From positions 1-64,000 of the forward strand of contig JASWJB010000026.1 of assembly GCA_032433595.1 (NCBI GenBank): a DNA stretch of 64,000 nt, written 5' to 3'. The stretch comes from Conoideocrella luteorostrata (Eukaryota > Ascomycota > Sordariomycetes > Hypocreales > Clavicipitaceae). A program made the translations under genes and the position numbers. Under the pieces are notes generated by a model. The model was given only the letters and a program-made list of their open reading frames with translations. It had not been told where the DNA came from and made no database searches. This document shows positions 11,897-23,310 of this stretch, in pieces. The stretch's first letter is position 1. The number at the start of each line of letters is the position of its first letter.

Positions 11897-13458
11897 CTAC
11901 AGTTGAGCATAAATGGTAGTTATCCCCCCCGTAATAATAGTCTTCAGCGTCATGTAGTCATCCAAACCGTACTTACTACCTTCCCTCCCGTACCCAGAGT
12001 GTTTCACACCGCCGAACCTGCTGATAATTAGAACGCACTCTTTCTAATATACGATTGCTGACCAAAAAAAAAAAAAGATTGTACTTACGGAGCAGGTGCA
12101 TCCGATATGACACCGGTATTGAGAGCAACCATGCCAAATTGCAGGCTCTCAGACACGCGATACGACCGGGCCAAGTTTGTGGTCATGACGTAGGACGCCA
12201 AACCTACCTCGGATTTGTTTGCTTTGGCAATGACTTCCTCTTCGGTATTGAACTTGAACAGGGCGGCTACTGGGCCAAAAGTTTCTTCGTCGGACATGCG
12301 CACCGATGTATCCACGTCTCCGAGGATGGTGAGCTCGTGAAAGTTCTTGCCGAGATTGGGGAGTGCTTTGCCTCCTAGCAGAACTTTGGCTCCCTTGGAA
12401 GTGGCATCTTGGATGTGTTCCTTTACCTTGGCCGTGCCAGTCGTCAACGGACCGTGCGTCACCGACGAGTCTCTTCCATCTCCAACTTTGAACTTGCTCA
12501 CTTCCTCGACCAGTCTCTTGCTGAACGCATCGTATATGCCTTCTTGTATGTAGACACGATTGGCGCATACACAGGTTTGCCCCGTGACTTTGAACTTGCT
12601 AATCAGCAGGCTCGCGACCGCAGTCTCGATATCGGCATCGTCAAAAACAATGAATGGCGCATTCCCGCCAAGCTCAAGACTCAACTTTTTTAGCGTATCG
12701 CTTGACTGCTTGGCCAAGAGCTTGCCGACTCTAGTAGAGCCCGTGAAGGAGATCTTCTTCACTATGGGAGACTGGCACATGGCGAGTCCAAGCTCCGGCG
12801 TGCCGTCGAGTGAAGTCACCACGTTGAAGACACCCTTTGGCACTCCCGCCCGCTCGCACAGCAAAGCGAGAAGGTTCGATGAAAATGGCGTCAAGCCATC
12901 AGACTTCAGAACAACGGTGCACCCCGCCGCCAGGGCAGCAGCAACTTTGCGCGCACCCATTGCGAGAGGAAAGTTCCACGGTGTGATGAGGCCGCACACC
13001 CCGATGGGTTCTTTGACAATCCGCGTCCTGGAAGACGCACTAGAATGGGGAACAACGTTGCCGTAAATTCTCGATGCCTCTTCGGCAAACCACTCAAAGA
13101 AGCTTGCCGCAAAGAGAGCCTCGCCCTCTGCGTCGCCCTTTGCCTTGCCGTTCTCGGCTGTGATGATTTTGCCTATGTCTTCCTTGTTTTGCACAATGAG
13201 GTTGAATACCTTGTAGAGGGTGCGTGCCCTCTGGCGACCGGGGAGTGATCTCCATGCTGGGAACGCCGTGGCTGCTGCTTGAATGGCGTCGTCGAGGTCC
13301 TCCACTGTTGATTCTGGTGCGGTGCCAATGTGTGATTCATCGGCTGGGTTGGTTACGTCGAAGGTCTTGCCGGATTTTGAGGCTGTCCATTGTCCGTTGA
13401 TGTAGGACTTTCCGATGAACAAATTGGGATCTTGTAGAATGAGGGCAGATGAAGACAT
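11897..13458 (-). CDS. Succinate-semialdehyde dehydrogenase (ALDH family)
   Basis: Aldehyde dehydrogenase of the GabD type, oxidising succinate semialdehyde to succinate with NAD(P)+ as the last step of the GABA shunt. There are two exons, 13458-12089 and 12017-11897, giving 496 aa, the usual SSADH length. Visible landmarks are [11 protein letters not shown] at the cofactor site, the FTGSTRVGK loop, general-base Glu262 in LELGG and nucleophile Cys296 in GQTCVCANR. The second cysteine two residues on is typical of this subgroup. The second exon supplies the conserved tail [21 protein letters not shown]. The T-rich stretch in the intron lies just after the GTAAGT donor. Together with the upstream amine oxidase it could handle polyamine or GABA carbon, but the two genes are 6.5 kb apart and the link is speculative. 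Confidence 0.93.
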
Positions 13459-14568
13459 GGCGGTAAGAATATCTCGATTTTGGGACTGAAACTGAACTAA
13501 AATGAGGGCGACCCGAGAAACCTGGGTTGAGAACAGAGAAATGGTAGAAATAAAATAAAAAAAGGTTTAGTGGGTTTGGTCCCTTGGACTGTGCCTTTCT
13601 CTGCTCGGAAGCTGATGGTTCTACCAAACGAGCTCTTAATACTCCGCACTATACACAGTACTCTTCTTTTCTTGTTCTGGGCCTGCCGTCCATCAGACCA
13701 AGGGAATATTTGAGAAGCATGACCAGCCAGCCCGTCAGCATTTCCTATTACGGCGTCTCTGTGCACCCCATTGGCCAACACTGTATGTGTGTTTCCCGGG
13801 CCGGAACTAGACTAGGGTCGGGAGACAGGGATCGGAAGGCAAAGGCGGCTTGACTTGCTTGGGCTGCCGAGATAATAAGTTTGGGCATTTGCCACCAGGA
13901 TTTTGGCACACCCGCTCCAGTGCACTCGAAGGCAAGCATTGGCATTTGTATCGAGTCGCTCTCAATTACCGAACCGACGTGGTACGTGGTACTTGGATTG
14001 TGGCAACTGGACACTGGGCATTGTACTGTAGGAGGGAGTGAAACTACCAGATGTAGTTAGTCCGCGCTTCACGATATGTTTGCAAGGATAGAACTCGTTT
14101 GATGTATGCCGTATTATTGTTACAAGTTACTCACTTGCATGCACAGCTTCAGTGTCAGCTGTAATACTTTGATTGGGAAACAAGTCTTGCTTGACTTGAC
14201 CAACATTGTACAGTCCAACTCGCGACTGTACGCCAATTTGTAGGCACAGAATTGACATGGGCATATCCCATCCCCGGACAATATCAGGTTATCACTCGCA
14301 CTGGTAAAGCCTGTGATAAATACATTTCTCTCTTCTTTGACTTTGACACCATTCGTTCTACAATTTATTGTTAAGGCCACGGAATCAAATCATGAACACT
14401 GAATCAGAGTCATGTGGCGGCCGCACCATCCGGCCACACCGAATTGTCTCTCCTCGAGGCTTCCTCCCTAGTTGCTAGTTATTACACACACTTCCGCTTC
14501 TCGCATTTTGATATCATATCAAACACCATCCCATAGTCACGATCCCCAAAATTTCCAAGACAAGAATC
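13459..14568. other. Intergenic, 1.1 kb, nothing recognised
   Basis: Promoter side of the dehydrogenase gene. Only short frames without domains are present. Confidence 0.5.
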
Positions 14569-15362
14569 ATGGAAGAGCATGAAATTAAAGACATCGCTGT
14601 GGCGCTGCACAAAGCTCGCATTCAGTGCATCCAGCGCATCCAGCGCATCCCAATTGACCCGCCAACCAAAACCTAGGGGCCGTACTTTTGACGAAGAGGC
14701 CGGGTCTCAAGTGCAAAAGGCATCTAAAAATCTTGCATGTAGCCCGTGGGCATAGGATTAAAGGCTACAAGGTGGGCAACATTGCCAAGGTGATGCAAGA
14801 CGGCTTCAGCCTTGACAATCCCGACTATGGCACTCTTATGGAAAGCAACTTCTTATACGAGAGAGTACCGATCCAACTCAACAAACCCTAGATTGAGCTG
14901 GAAATTGTATTTGTCATGAAAAGCGGCTCGAAGAGGCTACAATTCACTTTTAACACAGTTATTAACGCAACCGACTACATCCTCCCAGCGATAGCGATCG
15001 TAGACTCCCGAATCAAGGACCGGCCTACAACTGTGCCTGACTTTCTGGCTGATAATGTATCAACCGGAGCCGTGATTCTTGATGGAAAGCCGCGGAAGCT
15101 CAGGGAGCTAACGATGAGTGACATGCTGGGACCATTGCGATTCAATGGAGAGACGGTCACACAAGGAAATACGATTTTTTCCCTGGGGAATCCGTTGACT
15201 GCTACAGCGTGGCTAGGGGAAAAATTGGCTGGCTGCGGCAAGAGCCTCTTCAAAGGTTCGATTGTTTTGACGGAGAGCTGTCTCAAAGCCACTACATCGG
15301 AGAAGAGGTCTTGGAAAGCTGAATTTGATGGTTTTGGACGTGCGGAGTTTGATATAGTGTGA
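14569..15362 (+). pseudogene. Decayed MhpD-type 2-keto-pentenoate hydratase
   Basis: The 3' part (about 14916-15362) reads as the C-terminal half of a 2-oxopent-4-enoate hydratase/decarboxylase of the FAH superfamily. It shows the signature ATDYILPAIAIVDSRIKD, then LADNVSTGAVILDG, TAWLGEKLA and a final F-G-AEFDIV strand. The same frame continues upstream with GHRIKGYKVGN and NPDYGTLMES but is broken by a TAG at 14889-14891. The expected N-terminal helix begins at the ATG at 14569 (EIKDIAVALHKARIQ), then hits a TAG. The following FDEEAGSQVQKASKNLA lies in another frame. At least one stop and two frame changes therefore separate the pieces, and no intron with acceptable borders rescues them. 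A 9-bp unit CATCCAGCG is repeated in tandem near 14628. Alternatively, the last 148 codons could be expressed as a fragment, but they lack the N-terminal half. Confidence 0.75.
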
Positions 15363-17807
15363 TGAAGTTTGGTGGAGGGGTCTCTCTTTGTGGTTGATAG
15401 ACTGCTGAGATAACACTTTTGATGTGATTGGAAGTGAGAAACGTCTGCTGATATTATTTTCTGGTGCATAGATCACTGGAGACAAATATATTTCATGCTG
15501 TTGGCTGAAAAATCTCGTCCCCTCCGTACAGTAAGTAGCTTGATGTGAGATGATGCCCAGAAAAGTACCGCAGAGCAAGAATACTAGAGCTGGTTGATGA
15601 GATCGCGTGCCCATGCAATAGTATAGCAAACTCAAGTCGGAATATTTACAGTATTCACACGGATGGCTATTGGATATGCACCAAATCACCATGGTACTTT
15701 GTCATTCCTTCAACCAAATTCTTTAGGAACACTGTCCTGGTTTGACCTGCCATCCGTGACTTGCAAACCGAGGAATTGAACGCTGACCGACGCCGCAGCC
15801 GAACCACCCTTCCTCCAAAACAGCCCACACCCCTTGAGGATACCCGAACACTGTTCCAAGATGGCTTACAAACGCGGGACAGCTACCCAGTCACTACGAG
15901 GCGCTTTGTGACACTCTTAGTGCCATGCAGAAGCATTTCCAAGCCTCTCGGTCCGGGCGGCTCGGAACGCTGACTAGATTCTTGTTGGTCACCGTAGTCC
16001 TCCAAGGCCTCTTGCAATCCCCATAACTAAACATGTGTTGCGTGCATCATTGTTGCTGGATTAAGGAGACACGGAGTCTGATTGGTTCAAAGGCATAGGA
16101 GTATTGTTTCCCGGTCCATTCCAAGCTAATATACAGGGTCTTTGGTGACGCTCTGAAAACTCGACTGGGTAACTAATAGACACGTAATAGCGCGCTCACT
16201 TTCTCTTAATCACAGAGGTGAATTTGTTCATGTACACATGTAGATAGATGGTGGCCCAGGGATGGTGATTGACCACAAGCACAACAGATCTAGTAAGCCA
16301 CGGCCCTAGCAGCTGGTCAACAATTTAAGCTTTTGACAAGTCATCATGTGTATCGCTTATCCGGACTTTATCACGCTGGCAAGAGGAAGAATCTGGACCG
16401 TAAGATACTGCCGTATTAGGCAATCCCGGCCATTCTGTGTTTGTGCCACGTTCGAATTCCACATCACCGTATTTGTGTTCGTGGCCACGATGTATTATTG
16501 CCTGAAGGGGTAGGAACTGTGCAACTCTTGCATAAACTATGCGGTGATTGGAGTGGCACCTCTTCGTTTCTTTGGGGTGCAAGCTATTCAAGCGGAGGAA
16601 GCTCGGGAAGCCGACTCGGTCAGATTTGGAATCGAAGGTATCTCTTATCAGTGTCTCTGAAGAGAGCTCATTGGAATTCCAAGCGAGATAGCTGGGATTT
16701 TTTGGATCTGCTGGAAAATTAAACACGTATATAGCCCGCGATGATAAACAGTATAAAATTTTCCGCATTGCTGATAATATCCCATGAAATGAGGTCTCGT
16801 TCTGGGATGTTGCTTTACCACGTCATCTATACATTGGGCCGTCGTTGTTGCAACACGGCTTTTGGCACCTTCGGCTCGAAGTACTCGTTGTGGAAGTACT
16901 ACTTATAGACACTAGAATGTGCTGTATTGTCCTATAGCAACTGTCGTGTTAACAGACGTGTGCAACTGACACGTCAGCTAGTTCTGCAAGTAGCAGAGAT
17001 CGTCTCAGCGACACAGGAACATTTCAACCGGAGTGGCCATATATTTCCGATTTCGCCGTCAGGGTCTCTCCTCCACGGCTAGACTGACGGGCTTTGGATC
17101 CGAGATGGGTTGGGGTTGTTACGTACTTGCAAACTAAGACTCTTCCGATCCCTGCAAACCCAACGCCACACACTTCGGCTTCGGAGCGTCGCCCGAAAAA
17201 AAGGGGAAGGGGTGCTAACTGTTGCAGCTACAGCACTCCGTATCTCATCTTTTGTTTGATTACGGAGTAGCCCTGATACTGCTATCTTGTCGGATCCATG
17301 GTCGCACTCACTGGCTGACATGGATCCGTCTCCAAAATTAGACCTCGTGATTCCTGTTCCTACCCAAGCGCCCAACCCGAGTGAGCGCCGCAACTGAAAG
17401 CTATCATGTAAAGATGAATTGTTTGAACCACGCGCCGGGGCCTCGACTGAGATGCGAAGCTTCCCAAGCATCCGGCCACTCGGGGCCCGATCGCAAGTAG
17501 GGGCTGCGCGAAGCTCTCTCGGAAGCCTCACACCATCACGGTGATCCGTTGTTGAAGCCGAGTAGGGTCAAGCCGAGCACAATCGTCCCCCCTTTCCCCC
17601 CTTGGGCATGGAGGGGGAAGCAGACATTCATGTGTTCTGACTGATAGAGTTGAATACTTAAACGGCATGAATCCTGGGCCTCCATGAAGCAACAAAACCG
17701 CCTCTTCCTAAACCAACTTCCATAACAACTAAATAGCATCACTCTTATCATACCTTAATAAAATATTTTGCCTCTCATCAGTCACACTTGAATTGAAACC
17801 TACACAA
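15363..17807. other. Intergenic, 2.4 kb, no supported gene
   Basis: Several frames of 90-150 codons occur on both strands without domains or plausible splice partners. It contains a perfect 10-bp inverted repeat at 17291-17328, a TACGGAGTA motif at 17261 and a C-rich run near 17590. Confidence 0.45.
17291..17328. repeat. Perfect inverted repeat, 10-bp arms
   Basis: CGGATCCATG at 17291-17300 and CATGGATCCG at 17319-17328, separated by 18 nt. It lies about 480 bp upstream of the oxygenase start codon. It could be a regulatory site or a hairpin, or coincidence. Confidence 0.5.
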
Positions 17808-18988
17808 ATGCCTGGAGCAATCGTCACGCGTGCCACCACCGCGGCGCCAGCCGTGGTAGGGCCATCAACAACAACCGCCACGCGTCCCAGCAAGCCGCTG
17901 CCTCAGTACCTCATTGATACAGCCAAGTTGACAAAGCGGGAAGATTTTGATGCTAGCACACATCTGAACTTTCAAGCTCCTAAAAACATAATCTCCATGA
18001 AGGACATTGGCTTTGAAGGGCACGGAATATCCCCAAATGCAGTATCGGAACCCTTCTCACTTTTCACACCGGAAGCCATTCAGCAGATCAGGGCAGAGGT
18101 ATTCGGCGATGAGGCTGTGCGGGACTGTCAGTTCACCTCGACTTTTAGCAAGTACATGATACGAGGCATGGGACCCAAGTATGCATACAATCTCTTTCCA
18201 TCACGTCGCAACATGTCTCACAGGACCACTTGAATAACCAAGAGTAATAGGCGTGCTCCCTTTACCTACGCCGCATGGAACTCACCGGAGCTCATCTCCA
18301 AGATCTCACAAGTCGCTGGCGTTGAGCTGGTCCCATCCATTGACTTTGAGATCGCAAATATCAACATATCAGTCAGTGAGGAGCCTGCAGAAAACAGCTA
18401 CGAGGTCAAAGGGAAAGACCAGCCTCTGGGAGATGACATATCCGCTTTTGCTTGGCACTATGACAGCTTCCCTTTTGTATGCGTCGTGATGCTTTCTGAC
18501 TGCACCGGCATGGTCGGCGGAGAGACGGCTCTGCGAACATCCTCCGGAGAAATCATGAAGGTCCGCGGGCCAGCTATGGTATGTTCTACCGTCATTTCAG
18601 CGTTGCTGTCTCCATAGCGAAGGATACTAACTATTTGCAGGGAACGGCGGTAATGCTGCAGGGCAGATACATTGAGCACCAGGCTCTCAAAGCCCTCGGT
18701 GGCCGTGAGCGGATCAGCATGGTCACCTGCTTTCGACCAAAGTCCCCGCTCGCAAAAGATGAAACTGTTCTCACTGGTGTCCGAGCCATTAGCTACAAAT
18801 CTGAGCTGTACTCACAATACTTTGAGTATCGATTGGAGATTCTGGAAGAACGTATTCGTGCCAAAGCGAAGGCTGAAAAGCTTCGTGAGCGGGCGGCCAA
18901 GTCTTTCAACACAGCGGAAGCGAGGGACTGGCTGATGGACCAGAAGGAGTTTATTGAAGCCATGCTCTACGAGATCACGGACGAATGA
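17808..18988 (+). CDS. Fe(II)/2-oxoglutarate-dependent oxygenase
   Basis: There are three exons, 17808-18178, 18251-18578 and 18641-18988, encoding 348 aa. The double-stranded beta-helix core shows the metal ligands H193-x-D195 (AWHYDSFPF) and a distal His at about 246 (GRYIEH). Arg 255/257 (GGRER) is at the spacing expected for the residue binding the 2-oxoglutarate carboxylate. The strand MLSDCTGMVGGETAL is the usual segment after the HxD. There is no signal peptide. A long charged helix (EYRLEILEERIRAKAKAEKLRERAAK) forms the C-terminus. It belongs to a fungal family of uncharacterised non-heme iron oxygenases, and the substrate cannot be predicted. The ATG at 17808 is the first in frame after an upstream region rich in stops. 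The gene is convergent with the FHA gene, with about 1 kb between them. Confidence 0.88.
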
Positions 18989-20062
18989 ATAGCGGTTTAA
19001 CGACACATGAACGAGTTTAATGATGCAGCATAGCAATGCTTTCAAGATGGAAATGCTAGTAATTCCTAGTTTAGCTAAAATAATCCTCGAAATTGGTACT
19101 TTGACCTTGTTTTCTTCTTCTTGAGTGTCGAGCCCATCTAATACTAACTCCAGAGTGATTACCTTGCTTCGTCATCACCAACAACCACACCCCCCGCCGG
19201 ATACGTAGTATCCAACACAACTATTGACTCACAGCCCTTCACTAATCCATGCATCCGAGAGTCTATACTTGACTTGACTACGCATTAATATCCTATTCAA
19301 AACCCACCCCCCCTTCTTGAATGATGCTATGTGCCACACCTCATCATTCTCTAATAGCGTCGATACATGCCAGTTTACTAGAGTCGATCATGTGTACATA
19401 GGTCATTCAGTGGCGTAAACATGGACAATCAATCGCGATTTATCATCTCCAGTGCTGCGTCACATAGAAGCATCAGCATAGTATAAGCATGCTCAGTGCG
19501 TAGTTCAACAACTGTTGGTTGTATTAAGGAATGCGACGCTAAGTCCCAACGCTTCCTATGCAAAATGAAATTATAACACGGGACGAATATGATTAAAATT
19601 TCCGTCCACTCCTTACAGAAACTCGCTGTCTCTGCTCATTGCTTCCCCCAAGTTGCACATGAGCCACAACAAGCTTCCATATTGAGACCAACGTCTCCTA
19701 ACCCATCCTGCGCGCCAAACCAAGGAGGGTTACCACCCAGTTGTCTCAAATCAAGTCCTCGTCGTATATCTCCCATCTCTTAAAATAGAAACCTTCCAGA
19801 GTAATATAAATATACAAAGAGAAATTGGGTATGTCTCATCCGGTTATGCTCATAGTCATCTTCTCATATCGTTATTGGAATATCAATAGCTATTGTGACA
19901 GTTTGTGTTACTCTTGTTGAACAGTAACAAAATGACCCGAATGTCGATTTGAAAAGAGTATTATCGGGCCACAATGTTTTGAGGCAATTACGGAAATCGG
20001 TTGGATATTCCGTATTTGGTATATGTCGCCACGTGATTGTTCAAAAACGGTGGGAATGACAA
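18989..20062. other. Intergenic between convergent genes
   Basis: This is the 3' flank of two converging genes and must hold both transcript ends. No reading frame with domains was seen. Confidence 0.5.
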
Positions 20063-22384
20063 TCACCGTTCTATTCTCGGGGGAGGGGCTTGCCAGCCGT
20101 TTATGTATGCCATCAAACCCATTCCTATCAATACCACGCCAATCATGGATGCATACGGCAATCCTGCCTGCAGCGACTGGTCGCGTGAGGCCAACCCTCT
20201 CTGCGGCGATAGGGGAGTGATTGTATTTGCTCTTGACAAGGTTGGGCTGTCGTCCATATCATTCTTCGGCATAGTGCTATTGGTGACCGCCTGGTCAGAT
20301 GTTTTTTGTTTCGACGCAGTGACAGAAACATTTGAGCCACCTGGTGCATCTTCCTCGAGGTCAACTCGGTTCTGGCGTGGCGGTGACCGTCGCCTGTTTT
20401 CGGCGGCAATTCGCTTCACTTCCTCTGCCCGCAGCTGCACTACCATCTCGGCCAGTGATTTTCTGCTGTCATCTCTTTCAGTCTCTGCAGATTCACATCG
20501 TTGCTTCCATTCTTTGAGCTGCTCCCGCATGTCTTTCATCTGCTCATCCATGTTATCGATTCGAGACTGCAAAGACGCTTCCATTTCCTTGGCCGCGACA
20601 TCCTCGGCGTTCATTTCCTTCTCTTTAATAGCATGTTCCGACACCTCGACTTCCTTTGTTGCTTCGCTATGCGAGGGAGCTGGAGCATCGTCAACGATAG
20701 CGTCAGCTTGCGAGTTGGTGGTGCCATTCATTTGCAGAGTTGCAGATGCTTCTAGACGCCTTGCAAGATTTTCTGCGAGCTCACGAGCCTCCCGTTCCCT
20801 TTGCAGCATTTCTTCCAACTCCCGCATTCGTGTAGTTTGAGTATCAATATCTCGCTTCGCATTATTCAACGCCTCTGTAAGTTGAATTATATGGTTCATA
20901 TTCTCTTGGCGTATTGCTGCAGTGTTTGGTGGACCAGATTTTGGTCTCTCTGTTGGTCCTCGTTTAAGTGATGGGACATCAGGTTTCTCTGGTAGCGGCT
21001 GCTGCGGCGGTGGCGCGGGTGGTTCTGAAAAACGCGTTTTCGCATCAGATCGGAAAGGTAGTCCTCCATTTACCGAAGACTGGGGTTGCTGCAATTTTGC
21101 AGATTCCGGCATCTCGGGTTTCTCCAGGTCCTTGACATCCTCCTTAGAGAGAAGAGTATTGACAAACTGGTTCGTTCGCCCGAGATCTTGAGATTGCAGT
21201 CGTGCATTTCGCATTTCCGACTGTTGTGAATTAGTTCGCGCATTCCGAGATACATGCTTGATAATATCTATAGTACGTACCGTTAATCGCTTCAAGATCT
21301 GGTCCGTAGCGATAGGTGCCAGAAAAAATGATCTTTGTTGCAGCATAGTGTTGGCTTGACCGTTCATGCCACCGTTGTTAACAAGCATTCGACCGCCATT
21401 ATTACCCACTGGCACATTTCCACCCGGCCGACCACGCATTTGAAGAGGCCCGTTAGGGATCATCATCGTCCCGTTGGCCGGATCCAGGTCGCCAAAGTTC
21501 ATGTCCAAAACATTGTTAGTGTTACTCAAGAATCCAGCGTGCTCAACCTTTGCAGCAACTTTGTGATGAACTACTGTTTTCTGGTCCTCGCTCACAATAT
21601 CAATTCCAAGCTCCAAGTGGTCAGCTGTCTGTAGTTCGTGGGGTTCCGATTCGCGGTTCTCCTGGGAGAGACGTGTTCCGTTTACGAAAGTACCATTCGA
21701 TGATTTAACATCTCGGATGTATATTTTGCCATTTCGTTCTGCATAAATCTCAGCGTGTTGTCTCGACAAAACCTTGCTGTCGAAGAAACCATTTGTAGCA
21801 GTTGGAACCGTTTTTTGGTTCGTCTGTCGACCGATTCTTAAGCTGTCGGGAGCAAAAGGAACGGCAATGGTTTTTCTCTCAAATGTGCCGTTCAGTGATA
21901 GAAGGTACAGAACGGGCTGGCTCGGAGGGAATTGCTCGGTACCTATGGAACCTCGCATCGTCTGTTGCTGTGGCTGAATCATCTGGTTTTGACCAGGAAC
22001 TGGCTGAATACCATTGTGAGGGGCCGCCATGCCGTTCGATCGATTGTGAGGCATTCTAGAATAGTCAGGCTGTATTTCTTGTTTGCCAGGTGGCCACGCG
22101 AGCTTAGGCTGAGGCCGTTTACGAGGTCCGCTAGAAGTAGACCACTGGCTCGAATCTGAAACGCCTGATAAGGATGTACCATTCGACTGTGAACTATTTG
22201 TGGCAACAGATGTGTTTGATGAGTTGGATGACAATGATGAGGCGGAGTTGGTTCTCGAGAGCTGCTTTCGCGGCGCAAACATGCCTCTCACTTCATCAGG
22301 ATCCATCGGGTTGTTACCACTAACAGTTCCCCATGCTGGTCGAGAAATTTGAGGGAAAGACGGGGGGCTAGCTACTGCAGTCAT
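20063..22384 (-). CDS. FHA-domain, tail-anchored SLMAP/PRO45-like protein
   Basis: Two exons, 22384-21281 and 21220-20063, separated by a 60-nt intron (GTACGT to CACAACAG) that happens to be open in frame; 753 aa. The N-terminus is low-complexity Ser/Asn/Gln. An FHA phosphothreonine-binding domain lies at about 160-265 (LRIGRQ, VLSRQHAEIY, SSNGTFVNG). Two long coiled coils follow (about 470-640), and a single hydrophobic helix lies near the C-terminus (ASMIGVVLIGMGLMAYING). This architecture (FHA, coiled coils, tail anchor) is that of SLMAP and its fungal counterpart PRO45, a STRIPAK subunit at the nuclear envelope/ER needed for hyphal fusion and fruiting-body development. The assignment is by architecture. 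The ATG at 22384 is the first true ATG, since the frame extends upstream only to a GTG. Confidence 0.85.
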   Translation of the reverse strand: MTAVASPPSFPQISRPAWGTVSGNNPMDPDEVRGMFAPRKQLSRTNSASSLSSNSSNTSVATNSSQSNGTSLSGVSDSSQWSTSSGPRKRPQPKLAWPPGKQEIQPDYSRMPHNRSNGMAAPHNGIQPVPGQNQMIQPQQQTMRGSIGTEQFPPSQPVLYLLSLNGTFERKTIAVPFAPDSLRIGRQTNQKTVPTATNGFFDSKVLSRQHAEIYAERNGKIYIRDVKSSNGTFVNGTRLSQENRESEPHELQTADHLELGIDIVSEDQKTVVHHKVAAKVEHAGFLSNTNNVLDMNFGDLDPANGTMMIPNGPLQMRGRPGGNVPVGNNGGRMLVNNGGMNGQANTMLQQRSFFLAPIATDQILKRLTVRTIDIIKHVSRNARTNSQQSEMRNARLQSQDLGRTNQFVNTLLSKEDVKDLEKPEMPESAKLQQPQSSVNGGLPFRSDAKTRFSEPPAPPPQQPLPEKPDVPSLKRGPTERPKSGPPNTAAIRQENMNHIIQLTEALNNAKRDIDTQTTRMRELEEMLQREREARELAENLARRLEASATLQMNGTTNSQADAIVDDAPAPSHSEATKEVEVSEHAIKEKEMNAEDVAAKEMEASLQSRIDNMDEQMKDMREQLKEWKQRCESAETERDDSRKSLAEMVVQLRAEEVKRIAAENRRRSPPRQNRVDLEEDAPGGSNVSVTASKQKTSDQAVTNSTMPKNDMDDSPTLSRANTITPLSPQRGLASRDQSLQAGLPYASMIGVVLIGMGLMAYINGWQAPPPRIER

Positions 22385-23310
22385 AGGGAAGGCTCGGGCG
22401 TGTTTCGCGTCGGCAGGGAGAGGCACGTTGCGGATGCTGTGATAGTAGCTGTTGAATAGCCGCTCAAGAGAGCCTCAGGAACACCTCATTAACTTGCACC
22501 ACTCCACCGCCCTTCAGATATGGGCACCGCAAGAACTAATTCAATGCGTGGAGAACTATATTCTTCGCCGTGCGTCAATGGGGCACTAAAGAGCAATGGA
22601 TTCTAGAAGTCTAAATTTCGTTAGCAGAAGCCGGGAGATTGATTCGATCTTGCCGCATTAATAGCGCTTTCGGGGAAGAGGCAGGAGCAACTATCGGTCG
22701 GCGAGATCAGGCAAAACACCAGACGGCGCTGTTTCAACCTACCAAGACGGAAATTCGGGCAAAGATGATGGGATCTGGCGTGGCTGTCCCGAGAAGCTGG
22801 TGTGGAGAGAGCCGAAGGGGAGATTGGGAGACTTTGACAGCAGCCCCCGTTCTCACTAAGCGCTGCTAGGTAAAACAGGTTTGTTCTGTGAGCCGCATAC
22901 AGTGCTGGACGCACGTAGCGTCATCGCCAACCACTTGTCGAAAATATGATATGAACAGCAGATGCGGTTTTCATAATCAGCACAATATTCTCTTGCATTA
23001 CTAGACTAAATCTGACAGGCTACTAGAGATCTCGCGACTGCTTGTTACGCAGATGGCTCATGATCACCATTCACGTGATTAGTATCACAGTATAAAAAAG
23101 ATAGTTACTGTGAGGGGCGGGTGGAAAAACCCGCATCAATATTTTCCCGGAGCTAGTTGGATGTCCAATCAAATGCTTCTATGGTTACATGAAAGCTTCA
23201 ACGGGGTTTACTCGGGTAGGGAACTGTAGCATCCTCAGCTGCTCAATTCGATCGCAGTTCGACGAACCATTCGCCTCGCCGCCCGAGAGCTCATTTTCGC
23301 AAAGGACAAA
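22385..23310. promoter_or_regulatory. Divergent promoter between FHA gene and Mgr2
   Basis: A 0.9-kb region serving two outward-facing housekeeping-type genes. No TATA box is obvious and no gene is supported inside it. Confidence 0.4.

Noticed and set aside
16325..16768. 147-codon minus-strand frame
   Set aside because: No recognisable motif and no neighbouring exon; treated as chance.
17079..17531. 150-codon minus-strand frame
   Set aside because: Low-complexity Arg/Ser composition, no domain, and it overlaps GC-rich intergenic sequence with promoter-like repeats.
20037..20840. 267-codon plus-strand frame
   Set aside because: It is the antisense shadow of the FHA/coiled-coil gene, whose coding strand is clear.
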